The notes: generated from the sequence alone by a model not told the origin. A stretch of DNA of 64,000 nucleotides from Shinella fusca (GCF_014203155.1 NZ_JACHIK010000001.1:310001-374000); one strand, 5' to 3'. Positions 32,939-42,837 are shown, counted from the stretch's first letter. Made by a program: numbers and translations.

Positions 32939-33592
32939 CTAGTCGATGAGGGCCTGCACCTTGCCGCAATAGCGCTTGGAGACCGGGTTCATGCGCCGTG
33001 CGCCGTGGCCGGCATTGTACTTGAGGATGGTGCTGCAGGTCGTGCCGTCGCCGAGGTCCTGCGCCATGGCGAGGTATTTCATGCCGAACTTGATGTTGGT
33101 CTCCGGATCGTAGAGCCCCTTGGCGCTGCCGCGATAGCCCATCATGCGCGCCGTCGCCGGCTTGATCTGCATGAGGCCGATCTCCCCGGCGCTGCCGCGC
33201 GCCCGCGGATTGAAATTGCTCTCGACGCGGACGACCGCATGGGCAAGGTCGACCGGCACGCCGTAGGCCTTGGCATAGGACTGGATGAGGCCCGAATAGC
33301 CGGCGACCTTCACGCCCTCCTTCAGCGGGTTCTCGGCCTTCGGATAGCCGGTGGTGCTCCTGAACGTCTGCAGCGAGCCGGTGATGATGCCGTCCTTGTC
33401 GATCACCGCCTTGCGCTTGTGGCGCTTGGCCGCCGTCTTGTGGGCTTTCGCCTTGCCCTTCGCCTTGGCCTGGAACAGGGGGCGGGTCTTCTCCGTTTGG
33501 GTCTTGTGGCCGGACGCCGCATGCGCCATGCCGGCGGAAAAAACGGACGCGCAAAGGCAGGCCGCGCCGAGGGCGGCAAGAAGTCTTCTCAT
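32939..33592 (-). CDS. Periplasmic lytic transglycosylase (SLT domain)
   Basis: Cleaves the glycan backbone of peptidoglycan, forming 1,6-anhydro-MurNAc. The 217 residues have a signal peptide (1-25, ending AHA), a Lys/Ala-rich stretch (40-62) that may bind wall or nucleic acid, and a compact SLT domain (about 95-215) with catalytic E124 in VRVESNFNP, followed by GLMQIKPATA. Two C-terminal cysteines (C187 and C210 approximately) may form a disulfide. A second, lipoprotein member of the family is encoded at 37661. Confidence 0.92.
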   Translation of the reverse strand: MRRLLAALGAACLCASVFSAGMAHAASGHKTQTEKTRPLFQAKAKGKAKAHKTAAKRHKRKAVIDKDGIITGSLQTFRSTTGYPKAENPLKEGVKVAGYSGLIQSYAKAYGVPVDLAHAVVRVESNFNPRARGSAGEIGLMQIKPATARMMGYRGSAKGLYDPETNIKFGMKYLAMAQDLGDGTTCSTILKYNAGHGARRMNPVSKRYCGKVQALID

Positions 33593-33816
33593 GTAGTTCC
33601 AGTCTCCAATGGGCGCAAAGGCTAAGCCCTGGCGCGCAGCGTCCTCCGCCGCGCGCCTTGCGCAAAAGTCGTGATCCTCGTTGAGTGCGATCAGGCCCTG
33701 ACCGCATGCTGCGCTGCAACGAACGCAGAGGGAAAGAACATGCCCATTCGGGTCAGGGTGTGGCGGAGCGGTAAACTTCCGTTACAGCCGGTAACAATTC
33801 CGGGAAATCGCCCTTG

Positions 33817-34581
33817 TCAGGCGGCCAGCCGCGGCAGGGCGGAAAGCAGCCGGTGCAGCGTGTCGATGGTGGAGAAATCGGCGATGCCGTCCACCCGCTC
33901 GGGCCGGAAATGCCGCTGGAAGGCGGCGACCGCTCCTTCCGTCTTTTCCGAATAATTCCCATCGATTTCAACGCCGTAACCATAGAGCGACAGCATGGTC
34001 TGGAGCGCTTCGACGGGCTGGCCCGCATCCCCCCGCTGGAAGAAGCGCCCGCCCGTGACCGGCGACGGCGCGACCCAGTGCCCGACGCCCTTCTCATGGA
34101 GCCGGCCCCAGGGGAACTTTTCGCCCGGATCGACCTTGCGGACGGGGGCCACGTCGGAGTGCGCAAGCATCCGTTCGGGGGCAATGCCCCACCTTCCGCC
34201 ACAATCGAGACAAAGTTCGACGACCGCCGCGATCTGCGCGTCGGGGAAATCCGGCAGCCCGCCGGGATGGCCGGCATTGGCGATCTCGATGCCGATGGAG
34301 GCGGAGTTGATGTCCGTCTCGCCCTTCCAGAAGCTCTTTCCGGCGTGCCAGGCGCGATCCGTCTCGCGGACGAGCTGCTCGATACGCCCGTCCTCATGCA
34401 CGAAGTAATGGCAGGAGACCTGGCTTTCCGGCGCACGGAGCCATTTCAGCGCGCCGTCGGCCGTTTCCATGCCGGTGTAATGCAGGAGGATGATATCCGG
34501 GGACCGCCCGCCCGCCCGTTCGCCGAAATTCGGCGACGGCGCGGCGGTCGCACCGGAATAGTCGCAGACAAATGCGCTCAT
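33817..34581 (-). CDS. N-acetylmuramoyl-L-alanine amidase (AmiD-like)
   Basis: Zinc amidase that splits MurNAc from the stem peptide. The 254-residue protein has an Amidase_2 domain (about 20-165) with zinc ligands in ILLHYTG and MLAHSDVAPVRKVDPG and the conserved SIGIEIAN. A C-terminal peptidoglycan-binding domain (about 180-245) follows. No signal peptide is visible, so it may act on cytoplasmic recycled muropeptides like AmpD or be exported atypically. The ATG at 34581 overlaps the preceding gene's stop by four bases. Confidence 0.9.
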   Translation of the reverse strand: MSAFVCDYSGATAAPSPNFGERAGGRSPDIILLHYTGMETADGALKWLRAPESQVSCHYFVHEDGRIEQLVRETDRAWHAGKSFWKGETDINSASIGIEIANAGHPGGLPDFPDAQIAAVVELCLDCGGRWGIAPERMLAHSDVAPVRKVDPGEKFPWGRLHEKGVGHWVAPSPVTGGRFFQRGDAGQPVEALQTMLSLYGYGVEIDGNYSEKTEGAVAAFQRHFRPERVDGIADFSTIDTLHRLLSALPRLAA

Positions 34582-35318
34582 GCGGCGCAGCGTTCCTTCT
34601 CGATCGCCTCGAAGGCGGCGTTGAGCGCGGCCATGCGGTCGTTCGCGATCCGGTGGAACTCGGCCGGCACGCCGCGCGCCACCAGCCTGTCGGGATGGTT
34701 CTCCGAGGCGAGCACGCGGTAGCGCTTGCGGATCTCGGAAAAATCGTCGCTCGGCTTGACGCCCAGCACCTTGTAGGGGTCGCGCCCGCTGAGATGGACG
34801 TGCCGCGCGGTGATCTGCTCGAAGCGCTCCTCGGCCATGCCGAAGATCTCCGCCACGCGGGAAAGGAAGGCCATCTCGTTCTCGTGGATCACGCCGTCCG
34901 CCTTGGCGATGTGGAACAGGCCGTCGACGATGTCTTCCAGGATCGGGCAGTTCTTCTCGCAGGAGACGCACAGCGCCCGCATCTTCTCCGCGTAGGCCTC
35001 GAAGCCGGCGACGTCCTGGCGGGCGAGGTTGTAGAGCCGGGCGACATTGGCCGCCTGGTCGTCGGGATACTTGAAGATGTCCTTGAAGGCATCGACCTCG
35101 GCGGCCGTCACCACGCCGTCGGCCTTCGCCATCTTGGCCGAAAGCGCGATCATGGCGACGGAAAAGGCCACCTGCCGGCGCGTCTCCGCGTCGCCCTCGA
35201 AAAGGGTGCGCACGGCCTCCACCACGCCGGACAGCACATTGCTGGCGGCCTCAGTGACCATGCCGACGAGGCGATCCCACACGGCACCGATGAAACAGGT
35301 TCTCGAATTCTGGAACAT
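34578..35318 (-). CDS. DjlA-like TerB/DnaJ co-chaperone
   Basis: The 246-residue protein combines a TerB-like helical domain (about 40-165, with repeated KADGVV/ADGVIHENE metal-type motifs) and a C-terminal J domain (about 180-243) with the DnaK-stimulating HPD (SENHPDRL). This is the DjlA arrangement, but a clear N-terminal membrane anchor is missing. The start is uncertain: ATG 35318 has a poor ribosome site, and GTG 35282 (VWDRLVG) fits family N-termini better. It overlaps the amidase gene, suggesting a shared envelope-stress or recycling role. Confidence 0.85.
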   Translation of the reverse strand: MFQNSRTCFIGAVWDRLVGMVTEAASNVLSGVVEAVRTLFEGDAETRRQVAFSVAMIALSAKMAKADGVVTAAEVDAFKDIFKYPDDQAANVARLYNLARQDVAGFEAYAEKMRALCVSCEKNCPILEDIVDGLFHIAKADGVIHENEMAFLSRVAEIFGMAEERFEQITARHVHLSGRDPYKVLGVKPSDDFSEIRKRYRVLASENHPDRLVARGVPAEFHRIANDRMAALNAAFEAIEKERCAA

Positions 35319-35614
35319 AAGGTGATCTTGATCAGACAATTGCAGGGAAAGCAAGGCAGAAAACATGCCATGACAAAATTTTGATGCCCCTCAATAAGTG
35401 GATGCATCCGAAGCGGAGATACCGGATTTTCGCCGGAAAGGCATAGAAGTCAAAACGTCACGGAGTGCGGATAAGTTCGCCGCGCCGTTCCCCTCAAAGG
35501 GATTCTGCGCTAGGAGCAACTCCAGCAAAAGTGTGGAGCGGTTTTGCGTGCGGAGATGCGCAGACGAAGACCGCAACGGCACCCATCGAGACGTGCTGAA
35601 GCCGAGGAGGAATT
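35319..35614 (+). promoter_or_regulatory. Divergent intergenic region with a rhizobial palindrome
   Basis: These 296 bases lie between the DjlA-like gene (-) and the phosphofructokinase gene (+). No gene is supported. At 35514-35561 is a degenerate copy of a common rhizobial repeat: GAGCAACTCCAGCAAAA, then inverted TTTTGCG, with GTGTGGAGCGG between. The phosphofructokinase site GAGGAGG stands at the right end. Promoters for both genes must be here. Confidence 0.5.
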
Positions 35615-36829
35615 ATGGCCAAGCAGAAAGTCGCAATGCTGACCGCCGGCGGGCTCGCCCCCTGCCTGTCGTCCGCGGTCGGAGGCCTCATCGAACGCTA
35701 CAGCGACGTCGCGCCGGAGATCGAGCTCGTCGCCTATCGCTCGGGCTACCAGGGCCTGCTGCTTGCCGACCGCATCGACATCACCAAGGAGATGCGCGAG
35801 AAGGCCCCCCTCCTCCATCGCTACGGCGGCTCGCCCATCGGCAACAGCCGCGTGAAGCTGACGAACGCGGCCGACTGCGTGAAGCGCGGCCTCGTCAAGG
35901 AAGGCGAGAACCCGCTGCGCGTGGCGGCCGAGCGCCTTGCCAAGGACGGCATCACCATCCTCCACACGATCGGCGGCGACGACACCAACACGACGGCCGC
36001 CGACCTTGCCGCCTATCTCGGCGCGAACGGCTACAACCTCACCGTCGTCGGCCTGCCGAAGACCGTCGACAACGACGTCGTGCCGATCCGCCAGTCGCTC
36101 GGCGCCTGGACGGCGGCCGAAGTCGGCGCCGGCTTCTTCGACCATGTCAGCAACGAGCAGAGCGCGGCGCCCAAAACCCTCGTCGTGCACGAGGTCATGG
36201 GCCGCCATTGCGGCTGGCTCACCGCGGCCACCGCCCGCGCCTATATCCAGAAGACCAGCGGCAACGAATATGTCGACGGCTTCATGATGAACAAGCAATT
36301 GAAGAACATCGACGGCCTCTACCTGCCGGAGATGGACTTCAACCTCGAAGGCGAGGCCGAGCGCCTGAAGGCCGTCATGGACCGCACCGGCTTCGTCACG
36401 CTGTTCGTCTCGGAAGGCGCCTGCCTCGACGCCATCGTGGCGGAACGGGAAGCGGCCGGCGAGACCGTCAAGCGCGACGCCTTCGGCCATGTGAAGATCG
36501 ACACGATCAATGTCGGCAACTGGTTCTCCAAGCAGTTCGCGGCCCTTCTCGGCGCCGAGCGCTCCATGGTGCAGAAATCGGGCTACTACGCCCGCTCGGC
36601 CCCGGCCAACCGCGACGACCTCCGCCTCATCCAGAGCATGACCGACCTTGCCGTCGAAAGCGCGCTGAACAAGGTCTCCGGCGTCACCGGCCACGACGAG
36701 GCGCAGGGCGGCAAGCTGCGCACCATCGAGTTCCCGCGCATCAAGGGCGGCAAGCATTTCGACACCTCGGCGAAATGGTTCGGCGAGGTGATGGACGCCA
36801 TCGGCCAGAAATGGAAGCCGGCCGGCTGA
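35615..36829 (+). CDS. pfp: Pyrophosphate-dependent 6-phosphofructokinase
   Basis: Interconverts fructose 6-phosphate and fructose 1,6-bisphosphate with pyrophosphate instead of ATP. In this 404-residue protein the donor site is GGDD (120-123) where ATP enzymes have GGDG, and the catalytic motif is PKTVDND (148-154) with K149 where ATP enzymes have Gly; both changes define the PPi type. MGRHCGW (about 195) contacts the sugar. Start ATG has a GAGGAGG site. Rhizobia mostly use the Entner-Doudoroff route, so the enzyme probably serves reversible or gluconeogenic flux. A hairpin terminator follows. Confidence 0.93.
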   Translation: MAKQKVAMLTAGGLAPCLSSAVGGLIERYSDVAPEIELVAYRSGYQGLLLADRIDITKEMREKAPLLHRYGGSPIGNSRVKLTNAADCVKRGLVKEGENPLRVAAERLAKDGITILHTIGGDDTNTTAADLAAYLGANGYNLTVVGLPKTVDNDVVPIRQSLGAWTAAEVGAGFFDHVSNEQSAAPKTLVVHEVMGRHCGWLTAATARAYIQKTSGNEYVDGFMMNKQLKNIDGLYLPEMDFNLEGEAERLKAVMDRTGFVTLFVSEGACLDAIVAEREAAGETVKRDAFGHVKIDTINVGNWFSKQFAALLGAERSMVQKSGYYARSAPANRDDLRLIQSMTDLAVESALNKVSGVTGHDEAQGGKLRTIEFPRIKGGKHFDTSAKWFGEVMDAIGQKWKPAG

Positions 36830-36866
36830 AATATCCCGCTTGACGGCGTGAAATCGCAATGGCTTG

Positions 36867-36898
36867 CTCCCCGGACCGCACTCGATCCGGGGAGTTTT
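36867..36898 (+). terminator. Hairpin ending pfp and covering the lysE-like ribosome site
   Basis: CTCCCCGGA (36867-36875) pairs perfectly with TCCGGGGAG (36886-36894) across ten bases, followed by TTTTC. It has the form of a Rho-independent terminator for pfp, yet the right arm GGGGAG is also the Shine-Dalgarno of the ATG at 36900. Confidence 0.8.
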
Positions 36899-36899
36899 C

Positions 36900-37529
36900 A
36901 TGTCGCTCGACCACTGGCTTGCCTTCGCCGCCGCCTCCGCCGTCATGCTGGCCATTCCCGGCCCGACGATCCTCCTCGTCATCTCCTATGCGCTCGGCCA
37001 CGGCCGCAAGGCGGCGGGTGCCACGGTCGCCGGCGTCGCGCTCGGCGACTTCACTGCCATGACCGCCTCCATGCTCGGCCTCGGCGCGCTGCTCGCCACC
37101 TCCGCCGCGATCTTCACCGTGCTGAAATGGGCGGGCGCGGCCTATCTTGTCTGGCTCGGCATCAAGCTGTGGCGTGCGCCCGTCTCGCTCGGTGCCGAGG
37201 GCGAGGCGCCGACGGAGGGAAAGCCCTTCCGCATCTTCGCCCACGCCTATGTGGTGACGGCTCTCAACCCCAAGAGCATCGTCTTCTTCGTCGCCTTCCT
37301 GCCGCAGTTCCTCGACGTGTCGCAGCCCGTCCTGCCGCAGATGGCGATCTTCGAGGCCACCTTCCTCGCGCTCGGCTCGCTGAACGCGCTCTTCTATGCG
37401 CTCCTCGCCTCCGCGGCGCGCAAGACCATCCGCAAGCCCTCCGTCCAGAAGGTGGTCAACCGCGCCGGCGGCACGCTGCTGATCGGCGCCGGACTGCTGA
37501 CGATCGGCCTCAAGCGGGCCGCCGCCTGA
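36900..37529 (+). CDS. LysE/RhtB family exporter
   Basis: Inner-membrane efflux carrier for amino acids or related metabolites. The 209 residues form about six membrane helices with the family hallmark AIPGPTILLVISYALGHG (17-34) and ALNPKSIVFFVAFLPQF in the middle. The ATG at 36900 is chosen because it leads straight into the family N-terminus; its ribosome site lies inside a terminator hairpin. The substrate cannot be deduced; family members export Lys, Thr, homoserine or homoserine lactone. Confidence 0.92.
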   Translation: MSLDHWLAFAAASAVMLAIPGPTILLVISYALGHGRKAAGATVAGVALGDFTAMTASMLGLGALLATSAAIFTVLKWAGAAYLVWLGIKLWRAPVSLGAEGEAPTEGKPFRIFAHAYVVTALNPKSIVFFVAFLPQFLDVSQPVLPQMAIFEATFLALGSLNALFYALLASAARKTIRKPSVQKVVNRAGGTLLIGAGLLTIGLKRAAA

Positions 37530-37660
37530 GGCATGGCGAAGCCTGCGGGTTGCCGCCCGGCGCCCGATCGGCTATGAGCGGGGCACGGCCACGGCCGATT
37601 GATTTGCAAAGCCGGGGCGTTTCGGCGCCCCCGCATCCCGGCAAACCGAGAGCGACGACC

Positions 37661-38581
37661 ATGGCATATTCCCCCGTTCACCGTCTTGCCGCGCTGGCCT
37701 GCGCGGGCCTTCTGGCCTCCGTCGCCGGCTGCGCGAGCGTTGCCGAGGACACGGCGACGGCAAGGACGACGGTGACGCCCGCCACGGCGCAAACCCCCGC
37801 CGCCACGGACCTCGCGGCCGCCGACGGCACCGTGACGGAAGTCGCCTACGCCGTGCTGCCCGTCGCCAAGCCGGGCACGGAGAACACGCCCGACGCCCTG
37901 CCGATGGCGGTCGCCTCGCTGGACGACGCCGCCGTTCCTGTCTCCGCCCTTGCCGAAGCCAGGCCCGTCTCGGACGCGGCCGCCGCCACGGCGGCGCTCG
38001 CCGGCAATTCGGGCGATGCGGCAAGCCCGGTCGCCGCGGCGGCGCAGTCCTACGACACGGTGAGCGGCGTCTCCTACATGGAGCCCGGCTTCGACACCGG
38101 CGAGCCGGAAGGCCTCGAGCAGCTCGTCGCCACCCACAAGATCGTGCCGATCGCCAAGCCGGCGCTTCTCAGCAATGCGGTGCTGACCACCCGCACGGGC
38201 CTCGTCCCGCAGCAGGCCTTCACCAGGTCGGGCACGCCGATCGACGGCCTCATCACCAAATACGCCGCGATCTACGGCATTCCCGAATCGCTCCTGCATC
38301 GGGTCGTCAAGCGCGAGAGCCGCTACAATCCCAAGGCCTATAACAACGGCCACTACGGCCTGATGCAGATCAAGTACGCGACGGCCAAGAGCATGGGCTT
38401 CGACGGCCCGGCCGAAGGCCTGTTCGACGCCGAGACGAACATCAAGTATGCCGGCAAGTACCTGCGCGGCGCCTGGCTGGTGGCCGACGACAAGAACGAC
38501 GGCGCCGTCCGCCTCTACGCCGCCGGCTATTACTACCACGCCAAGCGCAAGGGCCTGCTCGACGAGACGGGCCTGCGGTAA
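37661..38581 (+). CDS. Lipoprotein lytic transglycosylase (SLT domain)
   Basis: The 306-residue protein has a lipoprotein signal peptide with C24 in VAGC, a long Ala/Thr/Val-rich spacer (about 30-195) that can span the periplasm, and a C-terminal SLT domain with catalytic E219 in VKRESRYNP, then HYGLMQIKYATAKSMGF. It resembles the transglycosylase at 32939 in the core (LYDPETNIKFG/LFDAETNIKYAG) but is outer-membrane anchored. The frame is open upstream but the ATG at 37661 alone gives an export signal. Confidence 0.92.
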   Translation: MAYSPVHRLAALACAGLLASVAGCASVAEDTATARTTVTPATAQTPAATDLAAADGTVTEVAYAVLPVAKPGTENTPDALPMAVASLDDAAVPVSALAEARPVSDAAAATAALAGNSGDAASPVAAAAQSYDTVSGVSYMEPGFDTGEPEGLEQLVATHKIVPIAKPALLSNAVLTTRTGLVPQQAFTRSGTPIDGLITKYAAIYGIPESLLHRVVKRESRYNPKAYNNGHYGLMQIKYATAKSMGFDGPAEGLFDAETNIKYAGKYLRGAWLVADDKNDGAVRLYAAGYYYHAKRKGLLDETGLR

Positions 38582-38600
38582 GCGCTCTTCGCGCCACTCC

Positions 38601-39197
<597 letters not shown>

Positions 39198-39259
39198 ATC
39201 CGTGAATGTTCCCAAAGGCTTGAACAATGCTATAAGGGCTGCGCCCGTAGGACAACGAT

Positions 39260-39673
39260 ATGAGGGATGAGATGCCGGCAAAAGAGACGATCCGCGCCTA
39301 TTACGATGCTTTCAACAGGCAGGACATGGAGGCCTTCTTCGATCTCTTGCACGACGACGTCGTCCACGACATCAACCAGGGCGGCCGCCAGGTCGGCAAG
39401 GACGCCTTCCGCACCTTCATGGAACACATGAACCGCTCCTACCGCGAGACGCTGACCGACATCGTCATCATGGCGAACGACGACGGCACGCGCGGGGCGG
39501 CCGAATTTATCGTCAACGGCCAGTACCTCGCCACCGACGAGGGCCTGCCGGAAGCGAACGGCCAGACCTATGTGCTGCCCGCCGGCGCCTTCTTCGAGAT
39601 CCGCGACGGCAAGGTCGCGCGTATCTCCAACACCTACAATCTCAACGACTGGATCGCTCAGGTCGGCGCCTGA
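39260..39673 (+). CDS. SnoaL-like (NTF2 fold) protein
   Basis: The 137-residue protein is a ketosteroid-isomerase/SnoaL-like alpha+beta barrel with the typical opening AYYDAFNRQDMEAFFDLLHDDVVHD and closing FEIRDGKVARISNTYNLNDW. Such proteins isomerise, cyclise or bind small hydrophobic molecules; the actual reaction is unknown. An ATG four codons later (39272) with GAGGGATG before it is an equal alternative start. Its 3' end overlaps the convergent serine hydrolase gene by 16 bases. Confidence 0.85.
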   Translation: MRDEMPAKETIRAYYDAFNRQDMEAFFDLLHDDVVHDINQGGRQVGKDAFRTFMEHMNRSYRETLTDIVIMANDDGTRGAAEFIVNGQYLATDEGLPEANGQTYVLPAGAFFEIRDGKVARISNTYNLNDWIAQVGA

Positions 39674-41064
39674 CCGGCCGTCGCCTTCGAGGCGTCCATC
39701 GCATCGAGGATGCGCTTCACCAGCGGTTGGGGCCGGTAGCCGAGTTTCGACGGCGTCAGCCCCAGCCGGATCACCGCCAGCCCTTGCGAGGGAACGACGG
39801 CGACCGACTGGCCGTCATGCCCGAGCAGCCAGAAGGCATCCTCCGGCAGGCCGTAATCGGCATCGCTCTTTTCGCCCGGCCCCTGCGTCCAGGTCTGCAT
39901 ATGGCTGTAGACGCCGCCGGAAGCCTCGGTGGGCGCCGCCATCGCCCCGACGAACCCCTCCGGCAGCAGCCGGCTTCCCTTCCACACGCCGTCCTGAAGC
40001 AGGAGCAGCGCGAAGCGCGCCCAGTCGCGTGCGCTCGCATACATATAGGAGGAGCCGACGAAGATGCCGGTCTCGTCCGGCTCCATGACCGCGCTCGCCA
40101 TGCCGAGCGGCGCGAAGAGCCCGCGCGCCGGGAAGGAGAGCGCCTGCACGCGCCCGCCGAGCGCGCCCATCCAAAGGCGCGACAGCAGCACGGCCGTGCC
40201 GCTGGAATAGTTGAACGTTTCACCCGGATTGGTCTCGAGCGGCAGCGAGAGGACGAAGCGCGTCATGTCCGGCTCGAGGAAGAGCATGCGCGTGACGTCG
40301 GTGACGGTGCCGTAGTCCTCGTTGAAGGCAAGCCCGCTCTCCATCGCCAGAAGCTGCGCCAGCGTGATGCGCGAACGCGCGTCCCCGCTCCATTCGGGAA
40401 AGAGCCCGGCCATGTCCGGCGAAAGCGCGCCGGCCGCAAGCAGCCTGCCGATGAGCGCCGCATTCACCGACTTCGTCATCGACCAGCCGAGGAGCGGCGT
40501 TTGCGCCGAAAAGCCCTCGTCGTAGCGCTCCGCGACGATGCGGCCGTCCTTGACCACGACGATCGCCCGCATGCCCGGGCCGGCGAGCGCGGGATCGGCG
40601 AGCGCCGCGGCAAGCCGCGCGTCCGGCGTCACCGCCTTCCCGTCCGGCCAGAGGACGGCGGGATCGCCCGCCGGGATTTTCGGCAGGGGAACGTCCGACA
40701 CGGCCTGCCGCGCGGCGCGGAAATCGCCGTCCGGCACGCCGGAGCAGCCGAAACCCTCGTGCCACACGGCATAGCCGGGCGCGAAGATGCCGAAGAGATG
40801 GGTCGTGACGGTCTTTTCCGTGTAGTCGACCGTTTGTCCCATGAACCGGAGAAGCGGATGGCCGGGCGCCTGCACGTCCTCGGCCAGCACCCTGTCGGCA
40901 TTACGGCCGGAAACGAAGACGCTGGAGCAGACGATCTTGGCCGCATAGGCCGAGCCGACGCTGAAGAGCGCGGGCGGCGATACGATGAGCCAGCTTGCCC
41001 CGACGACCAGGACAAGGGCGAGGACGGAAAGCGCCCAAGCGGCCAGCCTGTAGAATCGTCTCAT
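39658..41064 (-). CDS. Beta-lactamase-related serine hydrolase (class C fold)
   Basis: The 468-residue protein has an N-terminal membrane anchor (about 8-30) and a class C beta-lactamase/esterase domain. The nucleophile motif is S195-M-T-K198 (GWSMTKSVNAAL), the Tyr motif is FNYSSGT, and the third motif is the HDG in LLGHDGQSVAVV instead of KTG. This pattern is that of 6-aminohexanoate-dimer hydrolase-like esterases and peptidases rather than true beta-lactamases. Strong AGGAGAGG precedes the ATG at 41064. It probably acts in the periplasm on an unknown ester or amide. Confidence 0.88.
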   Translation of the reverse strand: MRRFYRLAAWALSVLALVLVVGASWLIVSPPALFSVGSAYAAKIVCSSVFVSGRNADRVLAEDVQAPGHPLLRFMGQTVDYTEKTVTTHLFGIFAPGYAVWHEGFGCSGVPDGDFRAARQAVSDVPLPKIPAGDPAVLWPDGKAVTPDARLAAALADPALAGPGMRAIVVVKDGRIVAERYDEGFSAQTPLLGWSMTKSVNAALIGRLLAAGALSPDMAGLFPEWSGDARSRITLAQLLAMESGLAFNEDYGTVTDVTRMLFLEPDMTRFVLSLPLETNPGETFNYSSGTAVLLSRLWMGALGGRVQALSFPARGLFAPLGMASAVMEPDETGIFVGSSYMYASARDWARFALLLLQDGVWKGSRLLPEGFVGAMAAPTEASGGVYSHMQTWTQGPGEKSDADYGLPEDAFWLLGHDGQSVAVVPSQGLAVIRLGLTPSKLGYRPQPLVKRILDAMDASKATAGQAPT

Positions 41065-41141
41065 TGCGGCCTCTCCTTCGAGTCCCGGAGACAATCAGGA
41101 ATCCGCCGTGATGAAAAGGCCTTTCGCATCCGCGCAAGGCC

Positions 41142-42695
41142 TCAGGCGGAAAGCCGGTTTTCGGCCTGCGCCAGCAGGGCAGACGCATCGGAGGCAGAGA
41201 CCGGCGGGCAGATCAGGTCGCCCTGCACCTCGCATGTCCCGTGCTGCCGCAGGAAATCGAGCTGGCCTTCCGTCTCGATGCCCACCACCGTCGCCGTCAT
41301 CTGGAATGCCCGGGCGAGCCGCAGGAGGATGCCCGTAAGATCGCCGTCGCGGGCGTTCTCCGCCATCGTCCGGGCAAGCGCGCGGTCGATCTTCAGCCCG
41401 TCGACGGGCAAGGCCCGCAGGCTCTCGATGGCGGACGGGCCGGCACCGAACCCCTCGAGCACGATCCGTACGCCGCGGGCGCCGAGCGCCCCGAGCGTTT
41501 CGCGAACGGCCGCATCGGCAAGGAAGACCGCCTCGCGCACCTCCACCGTCAGCCGCCCCGGCGCAAGGCCGCTCTCGCCAAGGCATTCGGCGACGTGGTC
41601 GACGAAGGCACGGTCCCGGAGTTGGTCGCCGGCGACGTTGACGGCGATGCCGGTCGGCGCCGGCCAGCCGGCCGCGACCCGGCAGGCCTCCCGCAGCGCC
41701 CAGTTGCCGAGCGGCCGGATGAGGCCGGCCTTCTCCGCGATCGGCAGGAAGGCGCCGGGCAGCAGCACGCCCCGCTCCGGGTGGCGCCAGCGCAGCAACG
41801 CCTCGAAGGCGCGCACCGCGCGGCTCTCGATGCCGACGATCGGCTGGTATTCGAGGAAGAATTCGCCGGCCGGAAGCCCCCGGGCGATATCCCCGGCAAG
41901 CGCCGTGCGGGCGGCATTCTCCGCCGCGAGCGCCGCATCGAAGAAGCGCACGCCGCCCGGCGCGCCCTTGGCGGCGTAAAGCGCGATATCGGCCCGCTTG
42001 ACGAGCTCGGACATCGTGGTGTCGCCCGCCTCCAGGAAGGTGACGCCGATGCTGCAGCCGCTCGCAATGCGCGCCTGCCTCAGCTCGAACGGTTCGGCAA
42101 GGAGCGCGCGGATGGCGCGGCAGGCATCCTCCACCTTGCCCGTCGACGGCGCGCCCGGGATCGTCACCACGAATTCATCGCCGCCGAGGCGGTAGACCTT
42201 GCCCGTCGTGCGCAGCGCCTGCGTGAGGCGCGCGGCGAGCGCCGCCAGAAGCTGGTCGCCGGCATCGTGCCCGAGGCTGTCGTTGACGGCCTTGAAGCGG
42301 TCGAGATCGAGAAGCAGCAGCGCCGGGCGGCTTTCGGCGGCGCCCGCCCGCAGGAGATCGCGGATATCCCGCTCCAGGCAGAAGCGGTTGGCAAGCCCGG
42401 TCAGCCGGTCGTGGTAAAGCCCCCGCACCAGCCGCTCCTCGCGCTTGCGCCGTCGGCGCAGTTCGGCGAGAAGGAGCGCCCTTTGCCGTCCCAGCCGGTA
42501 GAAGCCCATGCCGAAGATCGGCGCGAGCGCAAGCGCCGCCGCGGCGGAGGCGGAAAAACCGAGGGTGTCTGCCCCGGCATAGGTGCTGAGAATGTGATGG
42601 GCGGCAAGGCAGGCGGCGGGCAGGAAGGCTCCGAAGACCGCTCCCGCGAGCGCAGGATGCCGGCCGGTCCCCGGCAACGAGGTTTTCAACATCAT
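41142..42695 (-). CDS. GGDEF-EAL protein with intact GGDEF and degenerate EAL
   Basis: The 517-residue membrane protein has two N-terminal membrane segments (about 17-35 and 47-66), a GGDEF domain (about 95-250) with intact GGDEF at 171-175, and an EAL domain (270-510). The EAL signature EALLRW is kept (298-303), but the metal-binding LDDFGTG is LEGFGAG (413-419), and AEGVET is VGIETEG (471-477). It probably makes cyclic di-GMP and does not break it down. Start may be either of two consecutive ATGs. Confidence 0.93.
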   Translation of the reverse strand: MMLKTSLPGTGRHPALAGAVFGAFLPAACLAAHHILSTYAGADTLGFSASAAAALALAPIFGMGFYRLGRQRALLLAELRRRRKREERLVRGLYHDRLTGLANRFCLERDIRDLLRAGAAESRPALLLLDLDRFKAVNDSLGHDAGDQLLAALAARLTQALRTTGKVYRLGGDEFVVTIPGAPSTGKVEDACRAIRALLAEPFELRQARIASGCSIGVTFLEAGDTTMSELVKRADIALYAAKGAPGGVRFFDAALAAENAARTALAGDIARGLPAGEFFLEYQPIVGIESRAVRAFEALLRWRHPERGVLLPGAFLPIAEKAGLIRPLGNWALREACRVAAGWPAPTGIAVNVAGDQLRDRAFVDHVAECLGESGLAPGRLTVEVREAVFLADAAVRETLGALGARGVRIVLEGFGAGPSAIESLRALPVDGLKIDRALARTMAENARDGDLTGILLRLARAFQMTATVVGIETEGQLDFLRQHGTCEVQGDLICPPVSASDASALLAQAENRLSA

Positions 42696-42837
42696 GTAAC
42701 CCTAAACCGTTGTTATCATGACAACAGGGTGCTTCGGCCACCACGGCCTGAGGGTGTTCTAGCGGACAAAGGATGACAGAGTGTTAAGCGTCCCTTGGCA
42801 TCCGCACCCCAAGAAATAAGGGGAGGCTTCTTTTTCG

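Noticed and set aside
39658-41064. True beta-lactamase
   Set aside because: The third motif is HDG rather than KTG and the enzyme is membrane-anchored, like esterase or amide hydrolase relatives.
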